Positions 10,839-23,290 of a DNA stretch of 64,000 nt are shown here, in pieces. Origin of the DNA: Mercurialis annua (lineage: Eukaryota > Streptophyta > Magnoliopsida > Malpighiales > Euphorbiaceae); the NCBI RefSeq assembly GCF_937616625.2, contig NC_065577.1, forward strand, positions 3,575,001-3,639,000, in the 5' to 3' direction. The notes beneath the pieces are model-generated. The model had not been told where the DNA came from, made no database searches, and saw nothing but the letters and a program-made list of their open reading frames with translations. The position numbers and the translations under genes are program-made. Numbering within the stretch: the stretch's first letter is position 1; each line of letters opens with the position of its first letter.

Positions 10839-12676
10839 AAGAAATATATTTCTTCATATGTCCACGTGATCGCCACCAAACTCGATAGAAATACCACGTG
10901 ATGACTCCCACGTAATGACTACTCCCACAATTGTGCAAGAATTCCCCTTAATTTAAATCAAACACAAATTCATAAAGTAATTCTTTGACAAAAACAAAAT
11001 TCCAAAGTTATTACTTTATGCCATATATCATGCAAAATTTGTTCACTCACAATTACTATTACATCCTTAATGTGTATCGTATATTGCAAAAGTACTATTC
11101 AACATAATTACAAAAATTAATTTATATACAGTATAAGAAATTAAAAATTAATATTATTGAGTCACTTTACACATATTGCTAATTGATATTTGGCCAAACT
11201 ATATTTCAAATCTAAAATTTTATATCTTTTATCAAGATTTTTCTATTTTTATATTTATATTGACTTTTTTTATTGTAATTAAAATTTTAAATTTTAATTT
11301 TTTAATTTAAAAGTTTTCATGTTTTATCAATTTATAATCAAATTTTAATTTTTTGTCTAACTTCTAAAAAGAGTTGATATAAATGTTTGGTCGTAATCGA
11401 TAAAAAAAAGATTTAAATTTAAATAGTAGTTAGGACTTTATATTTTAATAATTATAGTCTTTTGTTTCTTAGAAAAATATTATTATTATTTTAATTAAGA
11501 AAAATGTTTACATATACTTTAATTGTAAAAGACAGTGGCGGAAGAAAAATTAAAAAATTAAAGAGAACTAAAACAATTGATGACTAGTAAATATTTTTCT
11601 GTTTCATTATATTTTGCCTCCTTATTTTTATATATTGACTCTTTTACTTGTTGAAAATATATCAAGAAAAGAAAATTATCTTTTGTGTTCATATTATAAA
11701 TACTAAATATTTGTTTTAAATTATTAAAATTAATAGTTGATGTTTAAAATTAATAAAATAAAAAATTAATATTATAATTATAAAATATGCTGAATTTTGT
11801 AATTTTATTTACAATTAAACCCGTATATATACATATTATTGAAGTTTGAAGGTATTTATTTAAATCTTTTTATAATCAAATAATTAAAAAAATCACCTCC
11901 CGTCAACCTCGTCATCCATGAAAGGTGGTTTCTGGTCTTTTTGCCCAAAAATCACCTCCCTGCATCCATAAATCTAAAATTTTAATTTCTCTTTTATTCA
12001 GCTTCTATACATTTTATTTCAAGTTTTTGGTATAGTCTTTGATCTCTTGACCATTTTTGGTCTAGTTTTTATTTATTTTTAATTTAGTATCTTAATTAAA
12101 TTAGATCTAATTTAATATAATTTAAGAGTTGTATCTTTTTCACCTTTCGGAGTAGAGATACGAGTTTTTACAGTTCAAAAGAGCTAAATCTCAACAACCA
12201 AGGTCACCATCTTCATTAGAGATTACTGATAAACAATTGAATATTTGTGAAATTTTGATATTTTTTATCTCTTGTGAATTTTCTATTGCAAATTTCACAA
12301 AGAAGCAGGTTCATTTGACATCTTCAGATTGTTCAGCTAGCTAATGAAATTACAGTACTTTATGTTTATCGATTGTTACTTTTCTTCGTAATTTTTGTAA
12401 TTATCTTTTATGAAATTGTAATATTTGTATTTGTATTGTATGAATAGATTTTCATTTCTGATAAAAAAAAAAAGAAGCATATATTTTATTTGAGAAAAAT
12501 AATAGCAGTATATTGAAAATGACTAGTCCTTGGATCTTTGGCATAACTAGCACGTTTATTTATTCATACAATTAATTATTTTGTCCAACGCATCTTTGAT
12601 TATGGTCTACGACTGACAAGAGTAGGATTTGAATGCTAGGTGGATTAGTATAGTGATCTATATAAGAAGTTAAGAA
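10839..12676. other. AT-rich intergenic DNA, no gene seen
   Basis: No ORF above background and no clear mobile-element borders. Confidence 0.55.
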
Positions 12677-12751
12677 CTATACTCTAATACTATAAAAATG
12701 TATTTTTTTTATTAAACTCTAATACTATAAAAATGTATTTTTTTTTATTAA
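12677..12751. repeat. Two-copy tandem repeat
   Basis: 'actctaatactataaaaatg' followed by a T-run and 'attaa' occurs twice in direct succession. Confidence 0.6.
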
Positions 12752-12786
12752 GTGGCTTGGAGCAAGCTTTTTCTGACTCTATTGTC

Positions 12787-13702
12787 TTTTTTTTTTTTGG
12801 TACAAGGGGGAGAGGCAAAAGCCTAAAGCAACTTAAGGAACAATATTCCTAGCATAAGAGACACCATACATATCGTGCTTGATCCAGGGGACCAAACTCG
12901 AAGGAGGACTATCATGAAACTCTATCCCAATAACATAGTCGTCACTAAGCGATGCAAGATGATCCGCAGCAAAATTGGCTTCTCTATAAATGTGACGAAT
13001 ATCAATCATCCAATCTCGGTTTATCAACTCACGAATAGCAGCAACAATATTGGAAAAAGCAGCAGCATCCGACCTGCTATGAATTTTGTCCACCACCATC
13101 TTACTATCAACCTCAAGAATAACTTTGGCCAGCCCCAACCTCCACGCTAATTGAAGACCATGCAACACACCTCTATACTCCGCTTCCAGGACTGAGCCTT
13201 TCCCAACATTCGCTGAAAAACTAGCAATCCACCGGCCCAAACTATCTCTGATGATGCCGCCTGCCTTTGCCACATTAGAAGCCGGATTAAAAGCTCCGTC
13301 CGTATTCAGTTTAAACCACTGGTCAGGGGGACAACTCCAGCTAATTTCTGTTTCAGTCCTAGTAAGCTCCGGATTAAGCTTAACCCTGCTATCTTTCACT
13401 GCAGTGCTAATATACTCCACTTTCCGAAGGATTTCAGCCACAACCTGACTAACAGAGGTCTGAGTATTACCAAGAACAGTAGAATTACGCCAGTTCAAAA
13501 TGCTCCACAAGGCAACTCCAAAAATGCAGTTCCAGTCCTCACGGTGACTAGAGGTAGCTGAATGAGACAAATTGGATAGAATCCAAGATTTGAAATCCAA
13601 ACTAAAGAATCTCTGATGCATAGACTCGTCAATGAGTCTAAGCCAGATCTTCTTTCTATCAATTAAAATTTTATAAGAGCCTTTAAACACAGGGCAATCC
13701 AT
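12787..13702 (-). pseudogene. 5'-truncated LINE tail with RNase H-like domain
   Basis: An open 289-aa reading frame (13702-12833) on the minus strand covers the end of an L1-type LINE pol. The first ~110 residues correspond to the linker after the zf-RVT region. Residues ~128-260 are an RNase H (RVT_3) domain with WFKLNTDGAFN (first Asp), a Glu in EAEYRG, an Asp in EVDSK and HIYREANFAADHLA near the end. It cleaves RNA in RNA:DNA hybrids in the intact element. A poly(A) tract (T's at 12787-12798) follows the stop. No reverse transcriptase remains upstream, and I found no convincing target duplication, so the 5' limit is uncertain. Confidence 0.7.
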
Positions 13703-14026
13703 TACATTAAATATATAATAAGGTAATTCAAATATTCCATTAGGCTACCCGATAAACTATTAGAATAAATTACCACTATAAAAAATTCTGTATATAATAA
13801 TAAATTTTTTTGCAGCTAATTTTTTTGTTGTTAAAAAACATTTTACAACATTAATTTTAAAAATTGCTGCCATTAGTTAAATTATAACAGCATTTTACAG
13901 CAAATTTTGTTACCAATTATTTAAGACAACGTTTTATTAGCAGCAACATGCCATAATTTTTTATTATTGCTATATGTTAATAGTAACAATTTTAGCACTA
14001 TTAGCAGTAAAAATGTTTGCTGCTAA

Positions 14027-14382
14027 TATTAACTGATATAGCTGCTTCAGAATCTAACAGCTCAAGCAACAAGGAATCTGTTCCAAATGCAACTGCTCAA
14101 GAAGAATCCAAGGCTTGATGACTTGCGTGTGAAGGAAGATTGACATGCACACGTATGTGTATTTGCCATCAGCAAATCACACAGATTGTGTGAGTTTGCT
14201 TAGCTGTATTTTGCTTAGCTGTAGCTTAGCTGTATTTTGCTTAGCTGTAAATGTAGAGTTAGTTGAGAAAAGCAGTTACTTGATTGTTCTTAGTATAAAA
14301 GGACATCAGTAGCTCTTTTGTTTTGTAATCAAAATTTTTGCCAAATTAATAAAGCTCTCAAGTTTTTCTCTAGATTCTATTA
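14027..14382 (+). repeat. 5' LTR of copia copy 1
   Basis: 356 bp, matching 18912-19267 except at seven positions. TATA box TATAAAA at 14294-14300. Its right edge touches the primer-binding site. Confidence 0.93.
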
Positions 14383-14395
14383 TGGTATTAGAGCT
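14383..14395 (+). other. Primer-binding site (initiator tRNA-Met type)
   Basis: TGGTATTAGAGCT directly abuts the LTR. It differs by one base from the standard copia site TGGTATCAGAGC, complementary to the 3' end of plant initiator tRNA-Met. Copy 2 has the exact standard sequence. Confidence 0.85.
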
Positions 14396-14474
14396 TAGGC
14401 TCTCAATTTCTCTTCGTCTTCTTCATTGAATCATTTCTAAAAGCTCTTGATTTTCTTTCTTAAATACTGTGACA

Positions 14475-16285
14475 ATGGCAGATTATACTGCAAGACCAGA
14501 GGATCATCCTTCTAGTCCTTATTATGTACATCTTAGTGAAAATCCTTCTCTTTTACTTGTTACTAATGTCCTCACTGGACCAAATTATCATTCTTGGTGC
14601 CGTGCAATGAATAAAGCTCTAATTTCTAAGAACAAATTGAAATTTGTTGATGGAAGCTATTCAATTCCAAACAGAGATGATATTTCTTATTCAGCTTGGG
14701 AAAGGTGCAATACTATGGTCAGTTCATGGCTAACAAGAGCAGTAAGTAACTCTATCTCTGATAGCTTGTCTTGTATTGATAATGCTATTGACATTTGGGA
14801 AGATTTGAGAGAACGTTTCTCTCAAATGGATGCAGTAAGAATCTCTGAATTGCAAGAAGAGATTTACTCATTCAAACAGAACAACTTGACTGTCACAGAC
14901 TATTTTACACATCTGAAAATGCTGTGGGATGAGCTTGCAAGTTTAAGACCTATTCCCAATTGTGTTTGTAGACCAGTTTGTTCTTGTGTATTGACAAGAA
15001 CAATCAAGGAATATTTTTCAAATGATAGAGTAATCCATTTTATAAAGGAATTAAATGATAGTTTTGGTGTGATTAAAGTACAGATTATGATGATGGAACC
15101 ACTTCCTCTCATAAACAAAGTCTTTTCCATGACTATTCAACATGAGAGACAACTTGGTTTGAATTCTGCTGTAAATGAATCTGCTGCTTTTCTTGCTAAA
15201 GGAAATAATTGTGAAAATGTTTCAGCATATGAGTCTAGTGTATGTTATAGCAGAGGAGGAAATCAAAGTTTTGGTGGAAATCAGAACTTTGCTGGAAATC
15301 AGAACAGTAATACTGGACATGTAACTGGAGGAATGAACTTTGGTGCTAAGCCAAGAAGTTCATATACAATCAAAACAAAAAGCCTCTTGTTTGTTCTTTT
15401 TGTGGAATGGAGGGTCACACATTGGAGATTTGTTATAGAAAACATGGTTTTCCTCCAAATTATCAGTCCAAGTATAAAAGGAACAATTCCAGTTATGCCA
15501 ATCAAGTTGATTTTCAACAAGAAGGATCTGTGGATGAGGATTCTGGTGTTGATAACTATAGCAGAAATGACAGTTATGGGAGAAATGAACAGATGGAAGC
15601 AAATAATGGAAATTTCATGTTCACTAAGGATCAATATACAAAGCTTTTATCATTGATTCAACAGAATGGAACTTCTGCACATGTGAATCATATTTCCTCA
15701 CATATCAAAGAGGGAGAGTCATCAGGTATAAACACTTCTTTCTGTTTAATGTCTAAAGGTTTTAAAACCTCTGACTGGATCATAGATACTGGAGCTACTG
15801 ATCACATAACCTGCAGACCTGAACTGTTCATTACTTCTAAACCAGTGAAAAATATGGTTGTGAAATTACCAAATGGCAATCAACTTTCTGTTGCCAGCAT
15901 TGGTGATATTCAGCTTATATCTAATCTACTTCTTCTAGATGTACTATATGTACCTCTGTTTACCTTTAATCTCATCTCAGCAAGCAAGCTGACTGATGAT
16001 CCTCACTTATGCTTGATGTTACATAAAAATACCTGCATTATTCAGGATTTGGTACACTGGAAGATGATTGGATCAACAAGTAAAAAGAGTGGTCTTTATG
16101 AGTTGCAGTTGCAGATGCAGATCAATTGCAATTCATCAATTACTGAGAAATTTTCCAATGCAGACTTGTGGCATTACAGGATGGGACATCCTTCTGAGCA
16201 AAGACTAAAGAAACTTCATGTCATTGATTCAACAATTGTGTGTCCAAATAAAATTGTTTGTGATTTTTGTCATTTAGGCAAATAA
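14475..16285 (+). pseudogene. Copia copy 1 gag-protease-pre-integrase region, frameshifted
   Basis: The region starts at the ATG at 14475 (MADYTARPED). It has the plant copia gag N-terminus followed by a UBN2-type gag (WEDLRERFSQ, FTHLKMLWDELASLRP). A frameshift lies just upstream of about 15362: the first frame continues to 15656, but homology moves to another frame. That frame carries a CCHC zinc knuckle (C-S-F-C-G-M-E-G-H-T-L-E-I-C), the protease active site WIIDTGATDH, and the pre-integrase motif LWHYRMGHPS. It ends at TAA (16283-16285), where copy 2 has Gln, so a CAA to TAA change is likely. The third frame resumes in phase after this stop. These breaks prevent a normal Gag-Pol polyprotein. 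Confidence 0.9.
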
Positions 16286-19003
16286 AAAAAGCTTCCTTTT
16301 CCAGTCAGTGAGTCAAAATCTGATTGTGTTTTTGATTTGATCCATATGGACATATGGGGACCTGTACATACACATTCTATCAATGGACACATATATTTTC
16401 TCACTATAGTGGATGATCATAGTAGATATACATGGGTGTTTCTCATGCATAATAAGTCTCAAACTAGAGGCTTTATCCATAACTTTTTCTCTTATGTTGA
16501 AACTCAGTTTTCACAAAAGATTAAAGTGGTGAGATCTGACAATGGAGCAGAGTTCAACATGCCTGATTTCTTTGATTCAAAGGGAACTATTCATCAGAAA
16601 TCTTGCACATATACTCCAGATCAGAACAGCTTAGTTGAAAGGAAACAACAGCACATCTTGAATGTTGCTAGAACACTGAAATTCCAATCAGGTTTGAACT
16701 TATCCCTCTGGAATCATTGTATAGAACGTGCTGTTTTTCTTATCAACAGGATTCCTTCTCCTGTTATTGAGCACAACACACCATATCACATGCTGTTTAA
16801 AAGACATCCTTCATATCAAAACATAAAAGTTTTTGGATGTTTGTCATTTGCTGGAACCACACCTGAACTTAGAAGGAAGTTTGATCCTAGAGCTGTTAAA
16901 TGTGTGTTTATTGGGGTTCCACTTCATGTCAAAGGATATAAATTGTTTGACATTAATGCAAACAAAGTGATTATATCCAGGAATGTGTTTTTTTATGAAA
17001 ACCAGTTTCCATTGCTCAAATCTGCACATCCTTCACCTATTTTTAAAGAACCTCAAATACAACCCTCTTTTTCAACTTCTATTGATCCACTGTCAGACAC
17101 ATCTGCTATTACACAACCAATTCTTATATCTCTTTCACCTGAAATTCAGCAGGATACTCCTCTTTTCACTACTGAGGATTTTCCAGTTCTAAGGAGAAGT
17201 TCTAGAACAGTCAACCCTCCTGCTAATCTCAAAGATTACCACTGCTCATTTCCTAAAACCAAAACACCTTCTGTATCTTTCACATCACCACATTCTTTAG
17301 CCTCAGTTTATACTTATAACAATCTCACTCCTTCTCACAAGGCCTTTTCAACCCAAATTTCACTAGCAGATGAACCAACCACTTATAAGGAAGCAGTTAA
17401 ACACAAACACTGGCAAGATGCTATGTCAGCAGAACTTGAAGCTTTAATGTCTAATGGAACTTGGACTCTTTGTGATTTACCTGCTGGCAAACAACCTATT
17501 GGTTGTAAGTGGGTCTACAAGACTAAATTCAAAGCAGATGGGCAAATTGAAAGACATAAAGCCAGATTGGTTGCAAAGGGCTTCACACAACAACCTAGAT
17601 TGGATTACTTAGAAACATTCTCACCAGTAGCAAAGATGAGCACCATAAGGACCTTGTTAGCAGTTGCAGCTATTAAACAATGGCATCTTCATCAACTTGA
17701 TGTGAACAATGCCTTCTTACATGGAGATCTTGAAGAAGAGGTTTATATGGCCATTCCTCCTGGTTATCAAACTGATTCTTCTAAAGTCTGCAGACTCATT
17801 AAGTCCATCTATGGTTTGAAACAGGCCAGTAGGCAATGGCACACCAAACTCACAACTGCTTTGCTTGAATATGGTTATACAGCAGCACCATCAGATTCTT
17901 CATTGTTCATCAAATCTTCTGGCACCAACTTTATTGCATTATTGGTCTATGTAGATGACATAATTCTGGCCAGTGATTCAATAGCAAAGATCAGTTCCAT
18001 CAAGCAATATCTGCATAATTTGTTCAGAATCAAAGATCTTGGTAACCTCAAATATTTTTTGGGACTTGAAGTTGCTCGTTCCAAGTCAGGCATTAACTTG
18101 TGCCAAAGAAAGTACACTATGGATTTACTTTCAGACTCAGGTTTTCTGCTCTCCAAACCAGTTGTCACACCAATGATCAATTCTCACAAATTCTCTCAAA
18201 CTGATGGAATTCCCCTACCAGATGCTTTACCTTACAGGCAATTGGTTGGTAAATTACTCTATCTCTGCACAACAAGGCCTGACATTACCTTTGCTGTGCA
18301 ACAGTTATCTCAGTTTATGGCCAAGCCTACTGATGTTCACATGAAATCTGCACACAGAGTTCTTAGGTATCTCAAATCCTCTCCTGGTAGAGGCATATTC
18401 TTTTCTGCTGCTTCTCAACCCATCTTAAAGAGTTTTGCAGACTCTGATTGGGCATCTTGCATTGATTCCAGGAAATCTGTAACTGGTTATTGTGTTTTCT
18501 TGGGCCAGTCTTTAATTTCTTGGAAATCTAAGAAACAGGCTACTGTTTCTAGATCTTCTTCAGAAGCTGAATACAGGGCCCTTGCAGTTCTTACTTGTGA
18601 AATCCAGTGGTTACTCTATCTACAGAGAGATCTTCAAGTTATTCCTTCACAAGCTGCCAGCATTTTCTGTGACAGTCAATCTGCTATTCAACTGGCACAT
18701 AATCCAGTTTTCCATGAACGTACCAAACACATTGACATTGATTGTCATGTGATAAGAGATAAGTTACAGCAGAAGCTTATTCATCTGTTACCTGTTTCTT
18801 CCTCTAATCAGTTGGCAGATTGTTTCACAAAAGCTCTACCTCCTGCCTTATTCTCCACTGCCATCTCCAAGCTAGGCTTACATAATCTGTATGCTCCAGC
18901 TTGTGGGGGGGTATTAACTGATATAGCTGCTTCAGAATCTAACAGCTCAAGCAATAAGGAATCTGTTCCAAATGCAACTGCTCAAGAAGAATCCAAGGCT
19001 TGA
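16286..19003 (+). pseudogene. Copia copy 1 integrase-reverse transcriptase-RNase H region
   Basis: Open in the same frame as the preceding block after its TAA. The integrase core shows the D-D-E residues (MDIWGP, RSDNGAEF, VERK). The reverse transcriptase shows QLDVNNAFLHGDL and the YVDD box (LLVYVDDIILASD). The RNase H region has SDWASC, SSSEAEYRAL and the terminal HERTKHIDIDCH motif. The domain order is the copia one. The frame runs through the polypurine tract and about 92 nt into the 3' LTR before its stop, so the C-terminus is LTR-encoded. It belongs to a polyprotein that is interrupted upstream, so it is probably not expressed as such. Confidence 0.92.
18903..18911 (+). other. Polypurine tract of copia copy 1
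   Basis: GTGGGGGGG immediately before the 3' LTR (18912). It lies inside the pol reading frame (codons for Cys-Gly-Gly). Confidence 0.8.
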
Positions 19004-19267
19004 TGACTTGCGTGTGAAGGAAGATTGACATGCACAAGTGTGTGTATTTGCCATCAGCAAATCACACAGATTGTGTGAGTTTGCTTAGCTGTATTTTGCT
19101 TAGCTGTAGCTTAACTGTATTTTGCTTAACTGTAAATGTAGAGTTAGTTGAGAAAAGCAGTTACTTGATTGTTCTTAGTATAAAAGGACATCAGTAGCTC
19201 TTTTGTTTTGTAATTAAAATTTTTGCCAAATTAACAAAGCTCTCAAGTTTTTCTCTAGATTCTATTA
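18912..19267 (+). repeat. 3' LTR of copia copy 1
   Basis: 356 bp partner of 14027-14382. TATA box at 19179-19185. Followed by the GCTAA target duplication. Confidence 0.93.
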
Positions 19268-19327
19268 GCTAATTCTAGTATATTTTGTAGTGTACTATTG
19301 TCATGAAATCGAATGTAACCATATAAA

Positions 19328-19412
19328 CTAATGAGTTATAATTTAAATGATATAAATGATAAGCAGCAATCTATTAGACCGTGAAATCGATTTCCCCACA
19401 AGCGCTTCCTCC
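19328..19412 (+). repeat. SINE-like tRNA-derived segment
   Basis: Resembles 1548-1640: an A-box-like 'gagttataatttaaat' and a B-box-like 'gtgaaatcgatttcc', with 'aagcgctt' behind. It ends at the large AT repeat. Confidence 0.3.
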
Positions 19413-19414
19413 TC

Positions 19415-19547
<133 letters not shown>

Positions 19548-19705
19548 ACATTTTCTAATTTAATTTTTTTAAATATATTAGTATTTCTAATTTTAGATAT
19601 TGTATAGTCAAATTTTTTGCATAGGAGTAGAAATTTCAGTTAAACACAATTAAACTATGATGAAAAATAGTGTCATTTTGACTCTTTTATGATAATGAAA
19701 ATTTA

Positions 19706-19929
19706 GAGAAATTTTTATGTAGACTCGGTCTATCACGTCATCCGTGGACTAAGCAAATCATATCATAACACCTCATTAAAATGAGGGTATTTTTGTAATT
19801 TTATTTGTTATTTGCATGCACTTTTGAATAATGATATTACAAGAATATCCTCATTTTAATGAGGTGTTATGATATGATTGGTTTAGTCCATGGATGACGT
19901 GATGGACTGAGTATACCTAAAAAAATTTC
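19706..19929. mobile_element. Mutator-type hairpin MITE
   Basis: Nearly the whole unit is an inverted repeat: 'cctcattaaaatgaggg' pairs with 'cctcattttaatgagg', and 'atcacgtcatccgtgg' pairs with 'ccatggatgacgtgat'. The 9 bp target duplication GAAAATTTA is at 19697-19705 and 19930-19938. Confidence 0.8.
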
Positions 19930-19938
19930 GAAAATTTA

Positions 19939-22630
19939 ATGCAAGTTTAGAAAAGGGTTAAAGGCTCATGTTTCACGTTCGTAACGATTTAAATACAACT
20001 TTTAAAAGTTTATTTTTTCACTTTTTCTAATACCGTGATATTTTTTCACCAAACGATGTTGTTTAGGCATGTTTTAATAAATAAAACGACTTATGATAAT
20101 GACTTTGAACTATAAAATATATATATAAAAAAAACGGCCATTTTCAATGCGGTTTTCAATTCGGTTTCAATTATAGTAATACCATAAGTCAAATTTCTTA
20201 TTTTGAAATTGCATTAACTATTATTTTATAATAAGTAATTTTCATTTATATTCTTTCCATATATTTTAAAATTCTATGAATGCTGATTTAAAACCGTTTT
20301 CAGATATTCACAATATAAACGTATGATCACATGTATTTAGTGTCTTTACATGATAAGGAAACAAACATATCAATCAAATATATATTTGTAAGTTTTCCCA
20401 AATTTGGTGTATATATATGTAGCTTTTGTTTTTAAGTTGAAACTACTTCGATACGTCATATAAAGGCTGCATTTTATCATTAAAATCAACAAATTAAGAT
20501 ACCAACATGGCACTTGAGTAAAGAGACTCGTAAACAATGATAATTCGTGGAGGTTACAGTAAGCTACATGTGACAAATAAATCAGAAGTTGGAGAAAATA
20601 AAATAGATTTTTAAATAGATCTAATGTCTTAAAAAAAATCCGACATTTTATCCTCTTTCAATCCTTGTTAAAAATCGGTCAATTTTATCCTATTTTAAAT
20701 TTTTTTCATTTCAATTGTATCATGAAGTATAAACTTTTTAAATATCTAATTAATTAGGTTAATAAATAATATATCAAGTCCGCCTTAAATACAAATTTTT
20801 TATTAACTAAGTGACTTTGTTCGAGGTGTCAATAAAATCATCAAATAATGACATAAATTCAATATAAGTATTGTCAATTCTGATATTTCAAACTTTCTCT
20901 ATATCACTAATCTATAAAGAGAGAGTCGATTAATTATAAAATTTTCATCCAAGATCGAACTAGCAACTTCATCATATGTATTTCTCACTCAACCAATTAA
21001 ATATTGGTCAATGGTACTAATATAATTTAATTAATTTTCTATAATTAATTTTAATTTTTATATTTATTATATGACTCAAACATATAAATACAAGACCTCA
21101 ACTCAAACAAGTAATTTTTTATGACCAGATTGTTAATGTATAGTGAAAATAAAAAAATTTATTAATTAATTAATTAATTTTGAATTTGAATTTGATCGGA
21201 CAATAATAATAAGTAAGATAAATAAATAATACAAAATATTTATATGATTCAACAACTAAATCTATATCAATATGTGAATAAATTAAATCATTCGCTAATC
21301 ATTAAATGAGTATAAATTTATAAATGGAGAATTACCAATATAAAACATCTCCACAAAATATTTTTATTAAAAAATAAATACACATAATATACTTAACACT
21401 TTTTTAAGAAGTGATCAGAATATCAAAGATACTTCACAGGTGATTAATTCTAAAAGCCATCAAATAAAAATCTATAAATAGTAAACAAAAATTAATTAAA
21501 TAAACGGAATTTTGAATATTATTTTTAATTGGAATTAATTGGCATATAATGGTAAAATCATTCTAATATCATATAATATTTTCTAAATCAAGTTGAATCA
21601 TAAAATAAATAGAATTGTAAATCAAGTAGAATTATAAATTAAATAGAACTGTAGACAAAATTCCAATGGCTTAAATTATATAAAAAAAATTCCAAGGACT
21701 TAATATTACTTTCAAATTAATTGAATAGAAATTGTACGTTTAGCATGGATCCGTTTGAGTCTTTTAGAAGCAATATAATTAATTACGTTATATGAAAAAA
21801 CTGTTTTAAAGAAAATTAAATCTAATTGAAAACACAAGTAACGTTATTGTACAAGTAACCGAAAGAGATTTTCTCCTGATTAATTGAGCGATTAATGGCT
21901 TTAACTTTATTCTTTTTAAATAAAGTTCGTATAAGAACTTTGTTTTCAGTTTCTGTCACAAAATTAATGTGACAATTAATTAGAGGTTAAATATTAAATC
22001 AGTTAGGGGCAATTGGCCAACGGTTAAATATATCAACTAATTTTATCATAAGTTCATACAAAATTAGTGTTTATGTATCATGATATTAAAGATATGCATT
22101 AATTATTTTAGTTCAAATTCTATTATGTTGATTTAGTGCTGAGATATTCCGGGCTTATTGATAAAAAATTATATTTTCAGCCCTTCAAAATAGGGTTAAT
22201 AGAAAAAATCATAATTTTAAAATTACAATACAAATTTTAAAAACGTAGCAAAAACATCTATTAATGTTGTAATTGTAATGTAATTTTCATGTAACTTTTT
22301 TTTTTTGAGGATTAATTTCATGTAACTTTGTATGTGTTTTGTCGCTTTTTATAGAAGATTTTTTCATACAATAAACAATGGTCAACTTTTTGCAAAACAA
22401 AATATGGAACTCTATGAATTTTGATATGGCTCTTCACCATTTGGTCCTTATGAAAAGCGAGATATAAATAGATTTTCAGTTTTCGGACAACGAGGAGTGA
22501 AAATTTATTTTTAGTAGTATTAGTTCGGCAGTTTAAATTTTACTTTACAAATCTTTTAATCCTAACTTCCCCTACTCTAATATGAATGTTTTTTGAAATT
22601 TGAATTTATTTTGTATTTATTTTTAATTGT
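19939..22630. other. AT-rich intergenic DNA, no gene seen
   Basis: No coding signal and no further bounded element was found on either strand. Confidence 0.55.
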
Positions 22631-23069
22631 ATTATTTCTTGGGAAAAGGCTAAAAAATGACCGTAATGTTGCCACCCAGTTTCTTATAGCCCCCTCAAGT
22701 TTTCTCAAGCTCAATTATGACCCTTATATAACGATAACCTAAAATCTGACCCCTCTACTTAACTCTGTTACTGTAAAGGTTAACGTTGCTTATGTGGCAC
22801 AAAACTAGCCGTTGTCAGGCTGATGTGGATAATTCCACGTCATTTAAGAAAGGGAAAACGTGAAAACCCTTCAGTTACTTCTTCCTCACCGATTCAACTA
22901 CCAAAAATTGAATTTCTAACCTAATTTTTGCAAAATGTTATCTTTCTTTCTCTTTCATTATTAATCTCAAAACCTAACATCAGTAGCAGTTATTTGATAG
23001 AGACACGAGAACAGGAGGAGCAAGGAAGCATATAAGGGTGACGGCAGCAAAAGGAAAAACGCTGAAAAG

Positions 23070-23289
23070 GTAAGATTTTCTGTACTTTGTTGTGGGGTAG
23101 TTGTATAAATTTAGTATTGACAAAAATGGGTACCCATGTGGTCCACCATTGTTTTAAAAAATTCAGACCACAGTTCTAGGGTAACGAATTTTGTAATTGT
23201 TTACTATTCTTGTTTAAATGACTAAACTAGGTCTATGGTTTCTTTAAAATTAGTTCAAACAACTTATACAATGTTTGGTTTTAATGTAG
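23070..23289 (+). other. Probable 5' UTR intron of the MULE transposase
   Basis: Donor AAAAG|GTAAGA at 23070 and acceptor TGTAG at 23288-23289, just before the ATG at 23291. Introns in this position are usual in plant MULE genes. Inferred from splice consensus only. Confidence 0.45.
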
Positions 23290-23290
23290 T

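Larger units (their letters stand above)
14027..19267 (+). mobile_element. Ty1/copia LTR retrotransposon, copy 1 (inactive)
   Basis: Complete element bounded by 356 bp LTRs and the 5 bp target duplication GCTAA (14022-14026 and 19268-19272). The LTR termini are TATTAACTG...TCTATTA, that is TA..TA instead of the usual TG..CA. The order gag, protease, integrase, reverse transcriptase, RNase H identifies copia. By eye, the two LTRs differ at seven positions (about 2%), which suggests insertion of the order of a million years ago if plant intergenic substitution rates apply. The coding region has one frameshift and one stop. Confidence 0.95.
13774..19292. mobile_element. CACTA-type miniature element split by a copia insertion
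   Basis: The left end reads CACTATAAAAAATTCTG. The right end, read inward on the minus strand, starts CACTACAAAATATAC. A 3 bp target duplication TAC lies at 13771-13773 and 19293-19295, as CACTA elements produce. Removing the copia insertion (14027-19267 plus one GCTAA) leaves about 273 bp without coding capacity. Confidence 0.7.

Noticed and set aside
16983..17192. Leu/Phe-rich frame within copia pol
   Set aside because: Alternative-frame shadow of the integrase-RT linker.
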